NCBI RefSeq assembly: GCF_003003235.1
Contig: NZ_PVUE01000020.1
Span: 1 to 64,000 of the forward strand
Source: Antricoccus suffuscus
GTDB lineage: Bacteria > Actinomycetota > Actinomycetes > Mycobacteriales > Antricoccaceae
Direction: 5' to 3'
Length of the DNA stretch: 64,000 bases
Positions 43,756-52,186 of the stretch are shown piece after piece. Position numbers and translations under genes: made by a program. Under the pieces are notes generated by a model that saw only the letters and a list, made by a program, of their open reading frames with translations, had not been told where the DNA came from and ran no database searches. Within the stretch, counting starts at the first letter, position 1; every line of letters begins with the position of its first letter.

Positions 43756-43941
43756 CTACGCGGCTTTAGGGTACTTCTTCTTCGCGGCTTTGACGTTCTT
43801 CGCGTGCTTGTCGGCTTTGACCAGCCGGCGTTTCTTGACGGTGTAGCCGTCGGGAAGCTTGCCTTCTTTGAGCAGCCGGATCGGGCAGCGCTCACAGCGC
43901 TTCTTCGACACACAGCACTTCTTCTTGGGCTTCACCGCCAT
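43756..43941 (-). CDS. Small Lys/Cys-rich protein
   Basis: A 61-aa protein, very basic: KKKCCVSKKRCERCPI near the start, then KLPDGYTVKKRRLVKAD and AKKKYPKAA at the end. The CC and CxxC Cys residues could bind zinc or iron. It is conserved in pattern in actinobacteria but of unknown function. It is divergent from the ferritin gene, and a candidate iron box lies in the shared 150-bp region. Confidence 0.65.
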   Translation of the reverse strand: MAVKPKKKCCVSKKRCERCPIRLLKEGKLPDGYTVKKRRLVKADKHAKNVKAAKKKYPKAA

Positions 43942-43962
43942 GGCCGCAACTATACCGCCCCA

Positions 43963-43981
43963 TTAGGGGAGCCTTACTTGA
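43963..43981. promoter_or_regulatory. Candidate IdeR/DtxR iron box
   Basis: The 19 bases TTAGGGGAGCCTTACTTGA match the palindromic consensus TWAGGTWAGSCTWACCTWA at 15 of 19 positions. It lies 112 bases before the ferritin ATG (44093) and 22 bases before the start of the divergent Lys/Cys-rich gene. In mycobacteria IdeR activates ferritin under iron repletion. Binding here is an inference. Confidence 0.5.
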
Positions 43982-44092
43982 ATTGTGACGAGCGTCTGAT
44001 CGCGCCCCGAACGTCGACACCCATTCCATGAAAAGATGGTCACGGCGTACCCCGCCGATGTTGATTTATTTTCGCCCGTTCAAGGAGTTCCC

Positions 44093-44617
44093 ATGCCAGC
44101 CGCCGCGTTCGTCCAACGACTCAATGAGCAGATCGGACATGAGTTCTCCGCTCATCACCAGTACGTCGCCTGCGCGATCTACTATGACTCCCTCACGATG
44201 CCGCAGCTCGCCGCGCTGTTCTACGGCCAAGCGGTCGAGGAGCGCGGACACGCGATGATGATGGTGCAGTACCTCCTCGACCAGGACGCCACGGTCGAGA
44301 TCCCTGGCGTCGACGCGCCGCGCAGCGACTTCGGCGACCTCGTCGCGCCGGTTGCCCTCGCCCTCGAGCAGGAGAAGCGAGTTACCGAGCAGATCAACGA
44401 GCTCACTGCGATCGCGCGCGCCGAGAATGACTTCGCGTCCGACCAGTTCATGCAGTGGTTCATCAAGGAACAGGTCGAAGAGGTCGCGAAGATGTCTGAC
44501 CTGCTGACCGTGGTCACCCGCTCCAAGGATGACATCGAGAGCATCGAGGAATACATCCGGCGCGAGCAGGCCGATGCGACCGACGATCCCACAGCTCCTC
44601 CGCTGGCCGGCGCGTGA
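44093..44617 (+). CDS. Ferritin (iron storage)
   Basis: A 174-aa four-helix ferritin. Ferroxidase residues are visible in [21 protein letters not shown]-type helix A, in [18 protein letters not shown] and in [15 protein letters not shown]. The C-terminal helix is present ([16 protein letters not shown]). It forms a 24-subunit shell storing iron. The ATG at 44093 has a good AAGGAG site, so the ORF start at 44036 is rejected. The next gene overlaps its stop by four bases (GTGA). Confidence 0.9.
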   Translation: MPAAAFVQRLNEQIGHEFSAHHQYVACAIYYDSLTMPQLAALFYGQAVEERGHAMMMVQYLLDQDATVEIPGVDAPRSDFGDLVAPVALALEQEKRVTEQINELTAIARAENDFASDQFMQWFIKEQVEEVAKMSDLLTVVTRSKDDIESIEEYIRREQADATDDPTAPPLAGA

Positions 44618-45495
44618 CGGTCCGGCACGCCGATATGCAGCAGACCCGATCCTTGATCACCCCTGGCTCAATCACCCCGATGCGACAGGTACCCGCGTCC
44701 ATCGATCGTCCGGAGTACGTCGGACGACCCGCGCCAGCACCGCACACGGGCGGTGACGTGCAGACGGCCGAGACGATCGACGCGATGCGCGTCGCGAGCA
44801 AGATCGCTGCCCAAGCACTTGAAGAGGTCGGCCGCAACGTCCGGCCCGGCGTCACCACCGACGAGCTCGACCGCATCGGCCATGACTATCTGATCGACCA
44901 CGGTGCCTACCCCTCGACTCTCGGCTACCGCGGCTACCAGAAATCGCTGTGCACCTCGCTCAACGAAGTGATTTGCCACGGCATCCCCGACTCGACCGTT
45001 GTCCAGGACGGCGACATCGTCAATATCGACATCACCGCCTACATCGGCGGCGTACACGGCGACACTAACGCGACTTTCCTCGCCGGCGACGTGAGCGAAG
45101 AAGCGCGGCTGCTGGTCGAACGCACCCACGAGGCCACGATGCGGGCCATCAAAATCTGCGCTCCGGGCCGGTCCTTCAACGCGATCGGCCGGGTTATCGA
45201 GAGCTATGCCCGACGGTTCGGGTACGGCGTCGTGCGAGCGTTCACCGGACACGGTATCTCCACGACATTTCATTCGGGCTTGGTCGTCCTGCACTATGAC
45301 GACCCGGAGACCGAAGGCGTGATGGAAGAGGGCATGACGTTCACCATCGAGCCGATGATCACGCTCGGCGGCTACGACTTCACGATGTGGGATGACGGGT
45401 GGACGGCGGTGACCGCGGATCGGTCGTGGACCGCGCAGTTCGAGCACACGCTCGTCATCACCGACTCCGGCCACGAGATCCTGACCCTCCCCTGA
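44614..45495 (+). CDS. map: Methionine aminopeptidase, type I
   Basis: A 293-aa enzyme with the five metal ligands of MetAP: D in [12 protein letters not shown] in [11 protein letters not shown] in [13 protein letters not shown] in FTIEPMI and E near the C-terminus (FEHTLVI). It removes N-terminal Met from new proteins. The N-terminal extension ([13 protein letters not shown]...RPEYVG) is typical of the actinobacterial SH3-binding-like type. GTG at 44614 overlaps the ferritin stop. Confidence 0.92.
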   Translation: MTVRHADMQQTRSLITPGSITPMRQVPASIDRPEYVGRPAPAPHTGGDVQTAETIDAMRVASKIAAQALEEVGRNVRPGVTTDELDRIGHDYLIDHGAYPSTLGYRGYQKSLCTSLNEVICHGIPDSTVVQDGDIVNIDITAYIGGVHGDTNATFLAGDVSEEARLLVERTHEATMRAIKICAPGRSFNAIGRVIESYARRFGYGVVRAFTGHGISTTFHSGLVVLHYDDPETEGVMEEGMTFTIEPMITLGGYDFTMWDDGWTAVTADRSWTAQFEHTLVITDSGHEILTLP

Positions 45496-45537
45496 CGCCC
45501 AGCCCGTCCCAGGCCGACAAGGGGCGCAGAGCCGGGG

Positions 45538-46020
45538 CTAGGCCAGGTCGGTAACGATCGCGGCCAGCTCGCCACGGTCGTGCCACAACAGGGTCCGGCT
45601 CTCGACCGCGACATACTGCGCCTCGGTCGGTTCGGCGCCGCCGCGGACGGTGGCGACCAGACCGGCCACGTCGCGGCGGGCAGAGGTCTCGTCAATGTGG
45701 ATCGCATCTACCGCGCCGACTGGCAGCCCATCGATGATCGACTCGCCGTCATCGCGCAGCTGGGGCGAACCGGGCGCCGACCGCGCGGCGATTACGACGC
45801 GGACTTCGGGCCCATCGGTCTCGACCAGCAGCTGGGTGCTCGTGGCCGCCGCGTCGTACAGCGCATCGAACTCAGCTTGTTCGATTTCGTCGGCGCCGAA
45901 CTCGCTGGTCGGCAGGTCCGAATAATGCACGACGAGGGGTCCCGGCAACGCGCCGGCCTCGAGAAGAGTACGCAGACCACCGGGGGTCGTCGGGACGAAG
46001 ATGCGGATGTCTCTGTTCAT
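45538..46020 (-). CDS. DUF6912-like hypothetical protein
   Basis: A 160-aa soluble protein, rich in acidic residues, that starts MNRDIRIFVPTTPGGLRTLL and ends WHDRGELAAIVTDLA. I associate this N-terminus with the DUF6912 family of actinobacteria but cannot confirm it. No membrane segment or catalytic motif is seen. The ATG overlaps the stop of the WS/DGAT gene by four bases, so it is probably cotranscribed with it. Confidence 0.6.
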   Translation of the reverse strand: MNRDIRIFVPTTPGGLRTLLEAGALPGPLVVHYSDLPTSEFGADEIEQAEFDALYDAAATSTQLLVETDGPEVRVVIAARSAPGSPQLRDDGESIIDGLPVGAVDAIHIDETSARRDVAGLVATVRGGAEPTEAQYVAVESRTLLWHDRGELAAIVTDLA

Positions 46021-47408
46021 TCACATAACCCTACGAGTTCGGCCAGCGACTCCTCGATCATCTGGCTCAGCGCGTCGACATCACCCATCGCGTCGCGGTC
46101 CGCGTTGAGACCAAAACAGACGGTGCCGTCGTACGACGTGAGCCCGATGGCGAGCGCTTGGCTCTTTGCGAGTGAGACGACGGGGTACATTTCGACGAGC
46201 CGTCCCCCGGAGGCATACAGCGGATGCTGTGGTCCGGGCACGTTTGTGATGACCAGGTTGTAGACCCGCTTGGTGAGTCCCTGAGTGACTTGCGCGGCGA
46301 GCGAATGCACCGTCGGTGGGGCGAACTCGGTGAGCGACACGAGGGTGCGGGCACTGATCGCCTGCTCGGACTCGCGGTGCCCCGCCGTCGCGTAGGCGAT
46401 CTGGCTCAGGCGCACTAGCGCGTTAGGCTCTCCGATCGGCAAGTCCACGAAGATCGTCGCGAGGCCGTCTGCCGGACCCACCGCCGAGCGGGCCGACGGG
46501 CGTACCGACACGGGGAGCATCGCGCGCAGTGTCGTGCTCGTGCGCACTGCCTCGCCGCGCGCCATCAGCCAAGTGCGCAACGCCCCACTGATGGTCGCGA
46601 GCGCGACGTCGTTGACCGAGCACTTCTGCCGATGGCTGACGATCTTGTAGTCGTCGAGCTTGGTGCAGGTCATGGCGAACCGGCGCTGAGCGCCGATCGG
46701 CACGTTGAGCGGGCTCGCCGATGGTGGTTGCGCCACTTTGCGCGCCGTGGTGACGATTGAACCCGCGATCTCGGCCAACCGTTTGGACGTGGTTTTGGCA
46801 TCAGAAATGCCGGCCCGCCAAGTGTCGAGCACTGTCCGCGGCCGGCGTGCGTAGTCACGCATCGAAGCGGCGAGCAGCTCGATGTGTGACGGGGTCTTAC
46901 GCGGATGCCACTCAGTCAGCAACCGTTTCTCGGGGATACTGCTGGTATCGAGCAGAATTTCGCTGATGTCGAAAGTGCGAACGCCGTCTACCAATGCGTG
47001 ATGCGCTTTGGTGATGATGGCGACTCGGCCACGAGGCAGTCCCTCGACGAGGTAGATCTCCCAGAGCGGCCGGCTCCGATCAAGACGCCGGGACATCAGG
47101 CGACTCACGAGCTCCGCGAGTTGTTTGGACGAACCAGGAGCAGGCAACGCGGAGCGACGTACGTGGTAGCCGATATCGAACTCTTCGTCGTCGATCCATA
47201 CCGGGTTGGCCAACTTCGCTGGCACGGTTGCGATCCGCTGGCGGTAGCGCGGAGCAAGTGACAGGCGATCGACGATGAGCTCGACGAAGCGGTCAAAGTC
47301 GAATCCGCCACGCGGCGGACGGACAACGAAAACCCCGCCGACGTGCATCGGCATCGTGGCATCCTCCGCGTATAGGAACGACGCGTCGCCCGCGTTGAGT
47401 CGGTCCAT
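46017..47408 (-). CDS. Wax ester synthase/diacylglycerol acyltransferase (WS/DGAT)
   Basis: A 463-aa acyltransferase. The active-site motif HHxxxDG is present as AHHALVDG, with the family start MDRLNAGDASFLYAED and the conserved NVPGPQHPLYASGGR near the C-terminus. It makes triacylglycerol or wax esters from acyl-CoA, common for storage lipid in actinobacteria. The ATG at 47408 has a GGGAGG site. Coupled to the DUF6912-like gene by a four-base overlap. Confidence 0.9.
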   Translation of the reverse strand: MDRLNAGDASFLYAEDATMPMHVGGVFVVRPPRGGFDFDRFVELIVDRLSLAPRYRQRIATVPAKLANPVWIDDEEFDIGYHVRRSALPAPGSSKQLAELVSRLMSRRLDRSRPLWEIYLVEGLPRGRVAIITKAHHALVDGVRTFDISEILLDTSSIPEKRLLTEWHPRKTPSHIELLAASMRDYARRPRTVLDTWRAGISDAKTTSKRLAEIAGSIVTTARKVAQPPSASPLNVPIGAQRRFAMTCTKLDDYKIVSHRQKCSVNDVALATISGALRTWLMARGEAVRTSTTLRAMLPVSVRPSARSAVGPADGLATIFVDLPIGEPNALVRLSQIAYATAGHRESEQAISARTLVSLTEFAPPTVHSLAAQVTQGLTKRVYNLVITNVPGPQHPLYASGGRLVEMYPVVSLAKSQALAIGLTSYDGTVCFGLNADRDAMGDVDALSQMIEESLAELVGLCE

Positions 47409-47452
47409 CGACACCTCCCGATCTTGAAAGACCAACTCCCATTGTCCAATGC

Positions 47453-48778
47453 CTACGACGATTGCCGGTGTCGGCGCGCCTTACCCGGCGCCGCGGCCCC
47501 GGTGAACGCCACCGCAAGCCTGCGCGTAGCGCTACGAATGCCCGACGATGGCGCCGCCTCGGCCAGTGTCCGCGCGGTCCGCAGCGCAGCGTCAACCCCG
47601 GACGGGTCGTCGGGGACGTACTCGTCGACAGCGTGGTCGGCAAATCGCCGAAACGCGTCGTCGAGCTGCCCGCGCGGGTCGCCCGAAAACAGGGTGCCGC
47701 GCACGCGGTTGGCCACGAGGACCGGACGGTTCGTCGGAATCAGCTCGGCGAGGTCCCCGAGCGCACGCACCGAGCGCGCGACCCCGACGGGGTCGGCGCT
47801 ACTGACCATGACAATCCGGTCGGCGGATCCGAGTGCCGCGATCGTGGCGCCGTTACGGCGCGGCGCAACCGTGTCGTAGGACAGCTCTTCGTCTTGTTCT
47901 ATCGAGAAGCCGCAGTCGACGACGGTAAACGCGGCTAGTCGGCGGGCGGTGGTGAGCACCTCTGAGATGGCCGCCGGTCGCAGCTCGGGCCAGCGGTCAA
48001 CCCGCGAAATCCCCGTGAGCAGGCGAAAGTTCGGGCCAACAGCGACCGCTACCCGAGCGAGCGCGGTCGGGTCGATCGACGATGCCGCGGCCAGTCTGCA
48101 GGCCGCGGCGAGTCCGGGCGCCTCGTCCAGAAGCCCGAGCATGGGAGCGATCGCGCCGCCATACACATCGGCATCGACAAGCAGGGTCGGCACGCCCAGC
48201 CGGCTCGCCTCGTCGGCCAGCGTCAGGGCGATCGTGCTTCGTCCCGGTGATCCGGCCGGGCCCCAGACCGCGACAACCGTGCCACGACCACGGCTACGCG
48301 GCGCCGGCGGTCTGCCCGACAGCGTCTCGTGGCCCGGCGGCATCGGCGGGTCACGATGGTCTGCCGCCGAGTCGGCCAAGGGGGCCGGACCGGACGGCGC
48401 CCCGTCGAGGACGGCACGGCGTACCGCACCAGCGATTGCGGCGGATCCGGCATCGCCGGCGACCACGTGGTGCAGCCCAAGGTCTGGCAGTCGTTCTTGG
48501 GTTTGCGCCGGCGCCATCGGCTCGATGACCGCGACCAGACCGACTCCCGCGGTCCGCAGCTGCTCGACGATGTGCCGATCCAAGCCGGGCATGTCTGCCG
48601 ATACGAGCAGCGCCTTCGCCGCACCGCTATAGGCCACGGCGAGCACCTCGGCCAGGTCGACGCAGCGTCGTACGACGACTACCCCGTCCTTACGGTTGTC
48701 GAAGTCGCTGACGATCTGTGCCTCCAGCTGCGAGGCGATCACCGCGGTCATGACCGTGATTTCACCGCCGGCTAGCAC
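47453..48778 (-). CDS. CpaE-like ATPase (MinD/ParA fold)
   Basis: A 441-aa protein. The N-terminal part looks like a receiver-like pseudo-domain (VSDFDNRKDGVVVVRRC). The C-terminal half has VVAVWGPAGSPGRSTIALTLAD (variant Walker A), TLLVDADVYGG and FTVVDCGFS. This is the CpaE pattern from Tad/Flp pilus loci, where it positions the machine. The GTG at 48778 has AAGGAGG just upstream and overlaps the SAF gene stop. No other Tad genes (TadA, TadB/C, Flp) are in the window. Confidence 0.8.
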   Translation of the reverse strand: MLAGGEITVMTAVIASQLEAQIVSDFDNRKDGVVVVRRCVDLAEVLAVAYSGAAKALLVSADMPGLDRHIVEQLRTAGVGLVAVIEPMAPAQTQERLPDLGLHHVVAGDAGSAAIAGAVRRAVLDGAPSGPAPLADSAADHRDPPMPPGHETLSGRPPAPRSRGRGTVVAVWGPAGSPGRSTIALTLADEASRLGVPTLLVDADVYGGAIAPMLGLLDEAPGLAAACRLAAASSIDPTALARVAVAVGPNFRLLTGISRVDRWPELRPAAISEVLTTARRLAAFTVVDCGFSIEQDEELSYDTVAPRRNGATIAALGSADRIVMVSSADPVGVARSVRALGDLAELIPTNRPVLVANRVRGTLFSGDPRGQLDDAFRRFADHAVDEYVPDDPSGVDAALRTARTLAEAAPSSGIRSATRRLAVAFTGAAAPGKARRHRQSS

Positions 48779-49563
48779 GGGTCCTCCTTGGCCGCCGGCG
48801 TCGATTCGAGTACGACGATCGACAACGTCTTACCCTCCGCACCGGCGATCAACCCCTCGACCTGGCAGGCCGGAACCTTGACCGAGACCTGCAGTGCCGA
48901 GGTGCTCACGGTGAGTGCACCGCTCCCCCGCCCGGACACATCCGCGACTGCGACCGCTTCGGCAACCAACGCCACCGGGGTCTGACCAGCGCCCGCGTCG
49001 GTCGCCTGGCTGTTGCTGGACTCGGCCTGTGTGGCGTAAACATTGATCGCCTGCCCGTGCGCCAACGAGGCTGGAACCCGCTGTGATGGAACGCTGAGTG
49101 CCAGAGTCACGTACGCCGATCGACGCGCGAGCGCGCTCTTGGGTAACAGTTCCCCTGCAGAAACCGCCCGGTTGAGTACCCTGCCGGCGGGACTGCTTGC
49201 ACCGGACAGGTACGTATCAGCGTCCTCATAGAGACGCACCTGCACCTTTTTCAGATCGTCGTCCTGCAAAAGGCTGCCGGGCGCGAGGTCGTGCTGCAAC
49301 GCCCACACCGTGCTCGATTTGTCCGCCGCGGCGATCACTCGAGCGCCGACCAGTACGCAGCCAAGGACCAGGATCATGCCCAGCACCATGCGAACATCGA
49401 ACCATCGTGGCTTACCGATCCGGCGCGCCGGCGCGGATTGCGGCACGTCGACCGGTTCGGAAGCGCTTCGGGCATCGGGCGTTGTCACATTTGATCGTCC
49501 TCGCACGGGCCTTGCCTCACTAGTCGCAATCGGGTGTCCACCCGCGGATGGCGAAGCAACCAT
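48772..49563 (-). CDS. SAF-domain protein (CpaB/RcpC-like)
   Basis: A 263-aa protein with a disordered N-terminus, one transmembrane segment (about 58-80, VLGMILVLGCVLVGARVI) and a SAF domain (about 87-150, VWALQHDLAPGSLLQDDDL). CpaB-type proteins with this layout act in Flp pilus assembly. It is the first gene of a pair with the CpaE-like gene, overlapping by seven bases. The 172-bp region upstream to the BldC-like gene has no other ORF. Confidence 0.78.
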   Translation of the reverse strand: MVASPSAGGHPIATSEARPVRGRSNVTTPDARSASEPVDVPQSAPARRIGKPRWFDVRMVLGMILVLGCVLVGARVIAAADKSSTVWALQHDLAPGSLLQDDDLKKVQVRLYEDADTYLSGASSPAGRVLNRAVSAGELLPKSALARRSAYVTLALSVPSQRVPASLAHGQAINVYATQAESSNSQATDAGAGQTPVALVAEAVAVADVSGRGSGALTVSTSALQVSVKVPACQVEGLIAGAEGKTLSIVVLESTPAAKEDPC

Positions 49564-49735
49564 GCAGGTGAGCGCGGGTATAGCTCCCGTGGACTTTAAA
49601 GCGTTCCGGTAACAATTCGGTATACCTGTCCACAGGCCGCCGTCGTCCGAAGCACACGCCGGTGGACAACTGCCGACCGTTCAGGGCGAAGCGCTAGAGT
49701 GGCACCGCACCCGACAACTCCTGAGGAGGGACTCC

Positions 49736-49966
49736 ATGGCGTCGGAACGATTCCTCACGCTGAGCGATGTCGCGGACGTCCTCAATATCTCCTCGTCGCA
49801 GACCTACGCGCTCGTTCGCACCGGCGAGCTGCCCGCCATCAAGGTTGGCGGCCGCGGCCAGTGGCGGGTCGAGCGTGATGAGCTGGAGGGCTACATCAAA
49901 CGTATGTACGCCAAAACCGAGCGCCTCGTCGCGGACAACTCGATCGCCGAGTCCGCCGACTCCTGA
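49736..49966 (+). CDS. BldC-like helix-turn-helix DNA-binding protein (MerR-type)
   Basis: A 76-aa protein consisting mostly of a winged helix-turn-helix: FLTLSDVADVLNISSSQTYALVR then LPAIKVGGRGQWRVERDELEGY. This is the excisionase/BldC type. BldC regulates development in Streptomyces and binds direct repeats as head-to-tail multimers. The ribosome site GAGGAGGGAC lies right before the ATG. It is divergent from the SAF gene. No phage genes are near, so an excisionase role is unlikely. Confidence 0.85.
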   Translation: MASERFLTLSDVADVLNISSSQTYALVRTGELPAIKVGGRGQWRVERDELEGYIKRMYAKTERLVADNSIAESADS

Positions 49967-49990
49967 CTGTTCGTCACCGACCACCTCGCA

Positions 49991-50557
49991 CTAGCGGTTC
50001 AACCGAACTGCTTCGACGAACGCGCCGATGGGCAGGGTTTGCACGGAGGTGACCTTGCCGATCCGGCGTGACTCATCCAGGTGATGTTCGGCGAGATCGA
50101 TGAAGTCGGCGCCCACCCGGTCGATCGTGCCCGACATAGTCACCGCTCCGATGGTCGTCACGCGCACCGCAGACCGGTCGCGCGCAATACCTCGAAGCGC
50201 ATGGCGCAAGTCAAGTCGAGCGGCGATCTGTCGCCGTGCTTCGTCGTACGGCGCGGCGATCGCGGTCGGCAGCTGACCGATCGCCGCGACCGAGGACAAC
50301 GAGATCAGCCGTTCGTCCTGCCAGTCATCAACCACTACGAGCCAGTCGGGGCCAATTGCCTCGACCTGAGCCGCGTACGGCGTACCGGCCACGGTGGTGA
50401 TCACAACCCGCCGGCCGACCGCCGCACGCAGCCGATCGACCAGCGCGACCTTACCCACCTCGATGCGGGTGCGTTCGGCTACCTCGGCGGTCAAGTCTGC
50501 GTCACGCTCGGCATCCAAACGACTTTCGAGGTCGGCAAATAATCGCGTCCATCTCAC
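49991..50557 (-). CDS. Conserved hypothetical protein, 188 aa
   Basis: A soluble protein beginning VRWTRLFADLESRLDAER, with a helical N-terminus and an SH3/Sm-like beta-rich middle (VGRRVVITTVAGTPYAAQVE, GPDWLVVVDDWQDERLISL). A similar protein with the MRW..LFADLE start is common in actinobacteria near the DNA-binding gene before it. GTG 50557 has an AAGG site; the frame upstream to 50611 is not used. Function unknown. It is convergent with the BldC-like gene. Confidence 0.7.
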   Translation of the reverse strand: MRWTRLFADLESRLDAERDADLTAEVAERTRIEVGKVALVDRLRAAVGRRVVITTVAGTPYAAQVEAIGPDWLVVVDDWQDERLISLSSVAAIGQLPTAIAAPYDEARRQIAARLDLRHALRGIARDRSAVRVTTIGAVTMSGTIDRVGADFIDLAEHHLDESRRIGKVTSVQTLPIGAFVEAVRLNR

Positions 50558-50650
50558 GTGCAGCACCTTGCCCGAACGACCGCCATCACCGCAACCGAAA
50601 GACATCCACAACTTCCTCGACCTTATTTGACAGTGAGCCCAAGTCGTCGT

Positions 50651-50710
50651 TAAATCGTGCGTATCGAACTTAAATACACCTAAACTGCATCAAACAGCAT
50701 TAAACGAAGG
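50651..50710 (+). promoter_or_regulatory. Array of 10-bp-phased TAAA elements before the LysM gene
   Basis: The decamers starting at 50651, 50671, 50681, 50691 and 50701 begin TAAAT, TAAAT, TAAAC, CAAAC and TAAAC; the one at 50661 does not fit. AT-rich elements exactly one helical turn apart in this GC-rich sequence suggest curved DNA or a tandem binding site. It lies just before the ribosome site (GAAGGAAGGA) of the LysM gene. A BldC-family protein is encoded about 900 bases upstream. The link is inferred. Confidence 0.55.
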
Positions 50711-50720
50711 AAGGAATCGC

Positions 50721-51389
50721 ATGCCATTGCGTTCGATCTTCCGGATCGCCGGAACGTTCACGATGCTCGTGGGCGCCTGCTTGACCGGCTGCCGTTTGAT
50801 CGGTCCGTCGTGGCGGGACGTCTACCACCTCGCGACCGCGCCTCAGCAGTTCACCCGCGTGGTCGGCGCCGACCACGTCGTCCTCGTGCTCGTGGGCGTT
50901 GCGCTATGGGTCCTGTGCGGATGGCTCACCATCGCTATCGCGTGCTGGGCCGGCGCGGCACTGCCCGGCCGAAGCGGACGCACGCTTGGTCGCATCGCGG
51001 GACTCATTTCGCCGCGACTAATACGACGCGCGTTGGGCATCGCGGTTGGAATTTCGCTCGGCCCCGGGATCGTTCAGGTCGCCGCGGCCAGCCCGCCGGC
51101 CGCTCCGGTCGCCGTGGTCGCCGAACTTCCCCAAGATGGCACGACGCCGTCGCTAACGTCCGGCGTCGACTGGCCGGTAGATCCGGCCGCCCCCGCAGCC
51201 ACGAGCACAATCGCCGCCCATCCAGGTGACTGCCTGTGGTCGTTGGCCGAGGCGCACCTCGGTTACGGCGCCACAATTGCCGAGATTTCCAGCGAGGTCG
51301 ACCGATGGTGGGACGCCAACGCCGAGGTCATTGGCGGCGATCCTGATCTGTTGTTCCCCGGCCAGGTCCTGGTCGTGCCCGGCAGCTAG
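50721..51389 (+). CDS. LysM-domain membrane protein
   Basis: A 222-aa protein. Two or more hydrophobic segments lie in the first 130 residues (around FTMLVGACLTGC, VVLVLVGVALWVLCGW and LGIAVGISLGPGIVQV). A single LysM domain forms the C-terminus (about 172-220, HPGDCLWSLAEAHLGYG...LLFPGQVLVVPGS). LysM binds peptidoglycan. The region between is Pro/Ala-rich. It may anchor the envelope. It is followed 38 bases later by the DUF6459 gene. Confidence 0.8.
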   Translation: MPLRSIFRIAGTFTMLVGACLTGCRLIGPSWRDVYHLATAPQQFTRVVGADHVVLVLVGVALWVLCGWLTIAIACWAGAALPGRSGRTLGRIAGLISPRLIRRALGIAVGISLGPGIVQVAAASPPAAPVAVVAELPQDGTTPSLTSGVDWPVDPAAPAATSTIAAHPGDCLWSLAEAHLGYGATIAEISSEVDRWWDANAEVIGGDPDLLFPGQVLVVPGS

Positions 51390-51427
51390 CCCAGCCATCC
51401 CCTTCATTAACCAAAGGAGTCGAGCCC

Positions 51428-51958
51428 ATGTCCGTAGTGGCAGTCGCGGTCTATCGCGCACCGTCAAGCGAGCCCGAGCCGCTCGCCGTCTCGGCCGGTC
51501 CCGCCCAGACCACAGAGCGCCGGCACCTGACCCTCGTCCAGCCGGCGGAGCAACTACTACTCGACGGGTTCGAACCACAGCCTGGCCGGCACCCGACCAC
51601 GCGCGCCGGTCGGGACAATGACCAGGCGGTAGCGGGTCCACCGGAGGTGCTGGCGTTTGCGCGTCAGTACTGCCGGATGGCGGCCGAGGTCCTCACCGGG
51701 TTCCGGCCGGTCGAACAGCTGCGGCCCCACACGGCACTCGGGATCATGGAATGGTTTCGGCAGTACGCGATCCCGATTGCCAGGCACCGGCAGATCGCGC
51801 CGGCGCCCGCGATCCGAACGCTGGGCGTGTGTACTCCCGTGGCCGGAGTCGCCGAGGTCAACGCCGTGATCCAGCGTGGACCGCGAGCGCGCGCCATGAC
51901 CGCCCGCTTCGTCGAGTACGACGACGAGTGGAAATGCGTTCACCTACAAGTGATCTAG
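51428..51958 (+). CDS. DUF6459/Rv3235-like protein upstream of secA
   Basis: A 176-aa soluble protein with a disordered Pro/Glu-rich first half and a compact C-terminal domain (LAFARQYCRMAAEVLTGFRP...RFVEYDDEWKCVHLQVI). The pattern fits the actinobacterial DUF6459/Rv3235 type that often lies before secA; its role is unknown. An AAAGGAG site precedes the ATG. It converges on secA across a 228-bp gap with a large inverted repeat. Confidence 0.65.
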   Translation: MSVVAVAVYRAPSSEPEPLAVSAGPAQTTERRHLTLVQPAEQLLLDGFEPQPGRHPTTRAGRDNDQAVAGPPEVLAFARQYCRMAAEVLTGFRPVEQLRPHTALGIMEWFRQYAIPIARHRQIAPAPAIRTLGVCTPVAGVAEVNAVIQRGPRARAMTARFVEYDDEWKCVHLQVI

Positions 51959-52037
51959 GCTTCACTGCGGGCGCGCCATACCTCACCGACCGTCACGTAT
52001 CGCGATCCGTGTTCGGAAAATCCCGAATCCGGCGCAT

Positions 52038-52110
52038 CGATCGCACAAATGTGCCATTTTGCAGCAAGATTTCGTCAAGACGCGTGCGGAACCATACATT
52101 TGTGCGATCG
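52038..52110. repeat. Perfect 15-bp inverted repeat with 43-bp spacer
   Basis: CGATCGCACAAATGT (52038-52052) is exactly complementary to 52096-52110. The left arm itself includes a small dyad (GCACA/TGTGC). It lies between the convergent ends of the DUF6459 gene and secA. It could be a bidirectional terminator, a regulatory RNA or a protein-binding site. There is no T-rich tail. Confidence 0.6.
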
Positions 52111-52186
52111 GGAGGCCGAAACAAATCGAAACGGATTGCGCGGACTTAGCCTATCCGGGCCGCCGGAACTGAACCACCGATCGTCG

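Noticed and set aside
47453-49563. A complete Tad/Flp pilus locus
   Set aside because: Only CpaB-like and CpaE-like genes are present; there is no TadA ATPase, TadB/C or pilin in the window.
49736-49966. Prophage excisionase
   Set aside because: No integrase, att repeat or phage genes are near; BldC-like regulation is a better fit.
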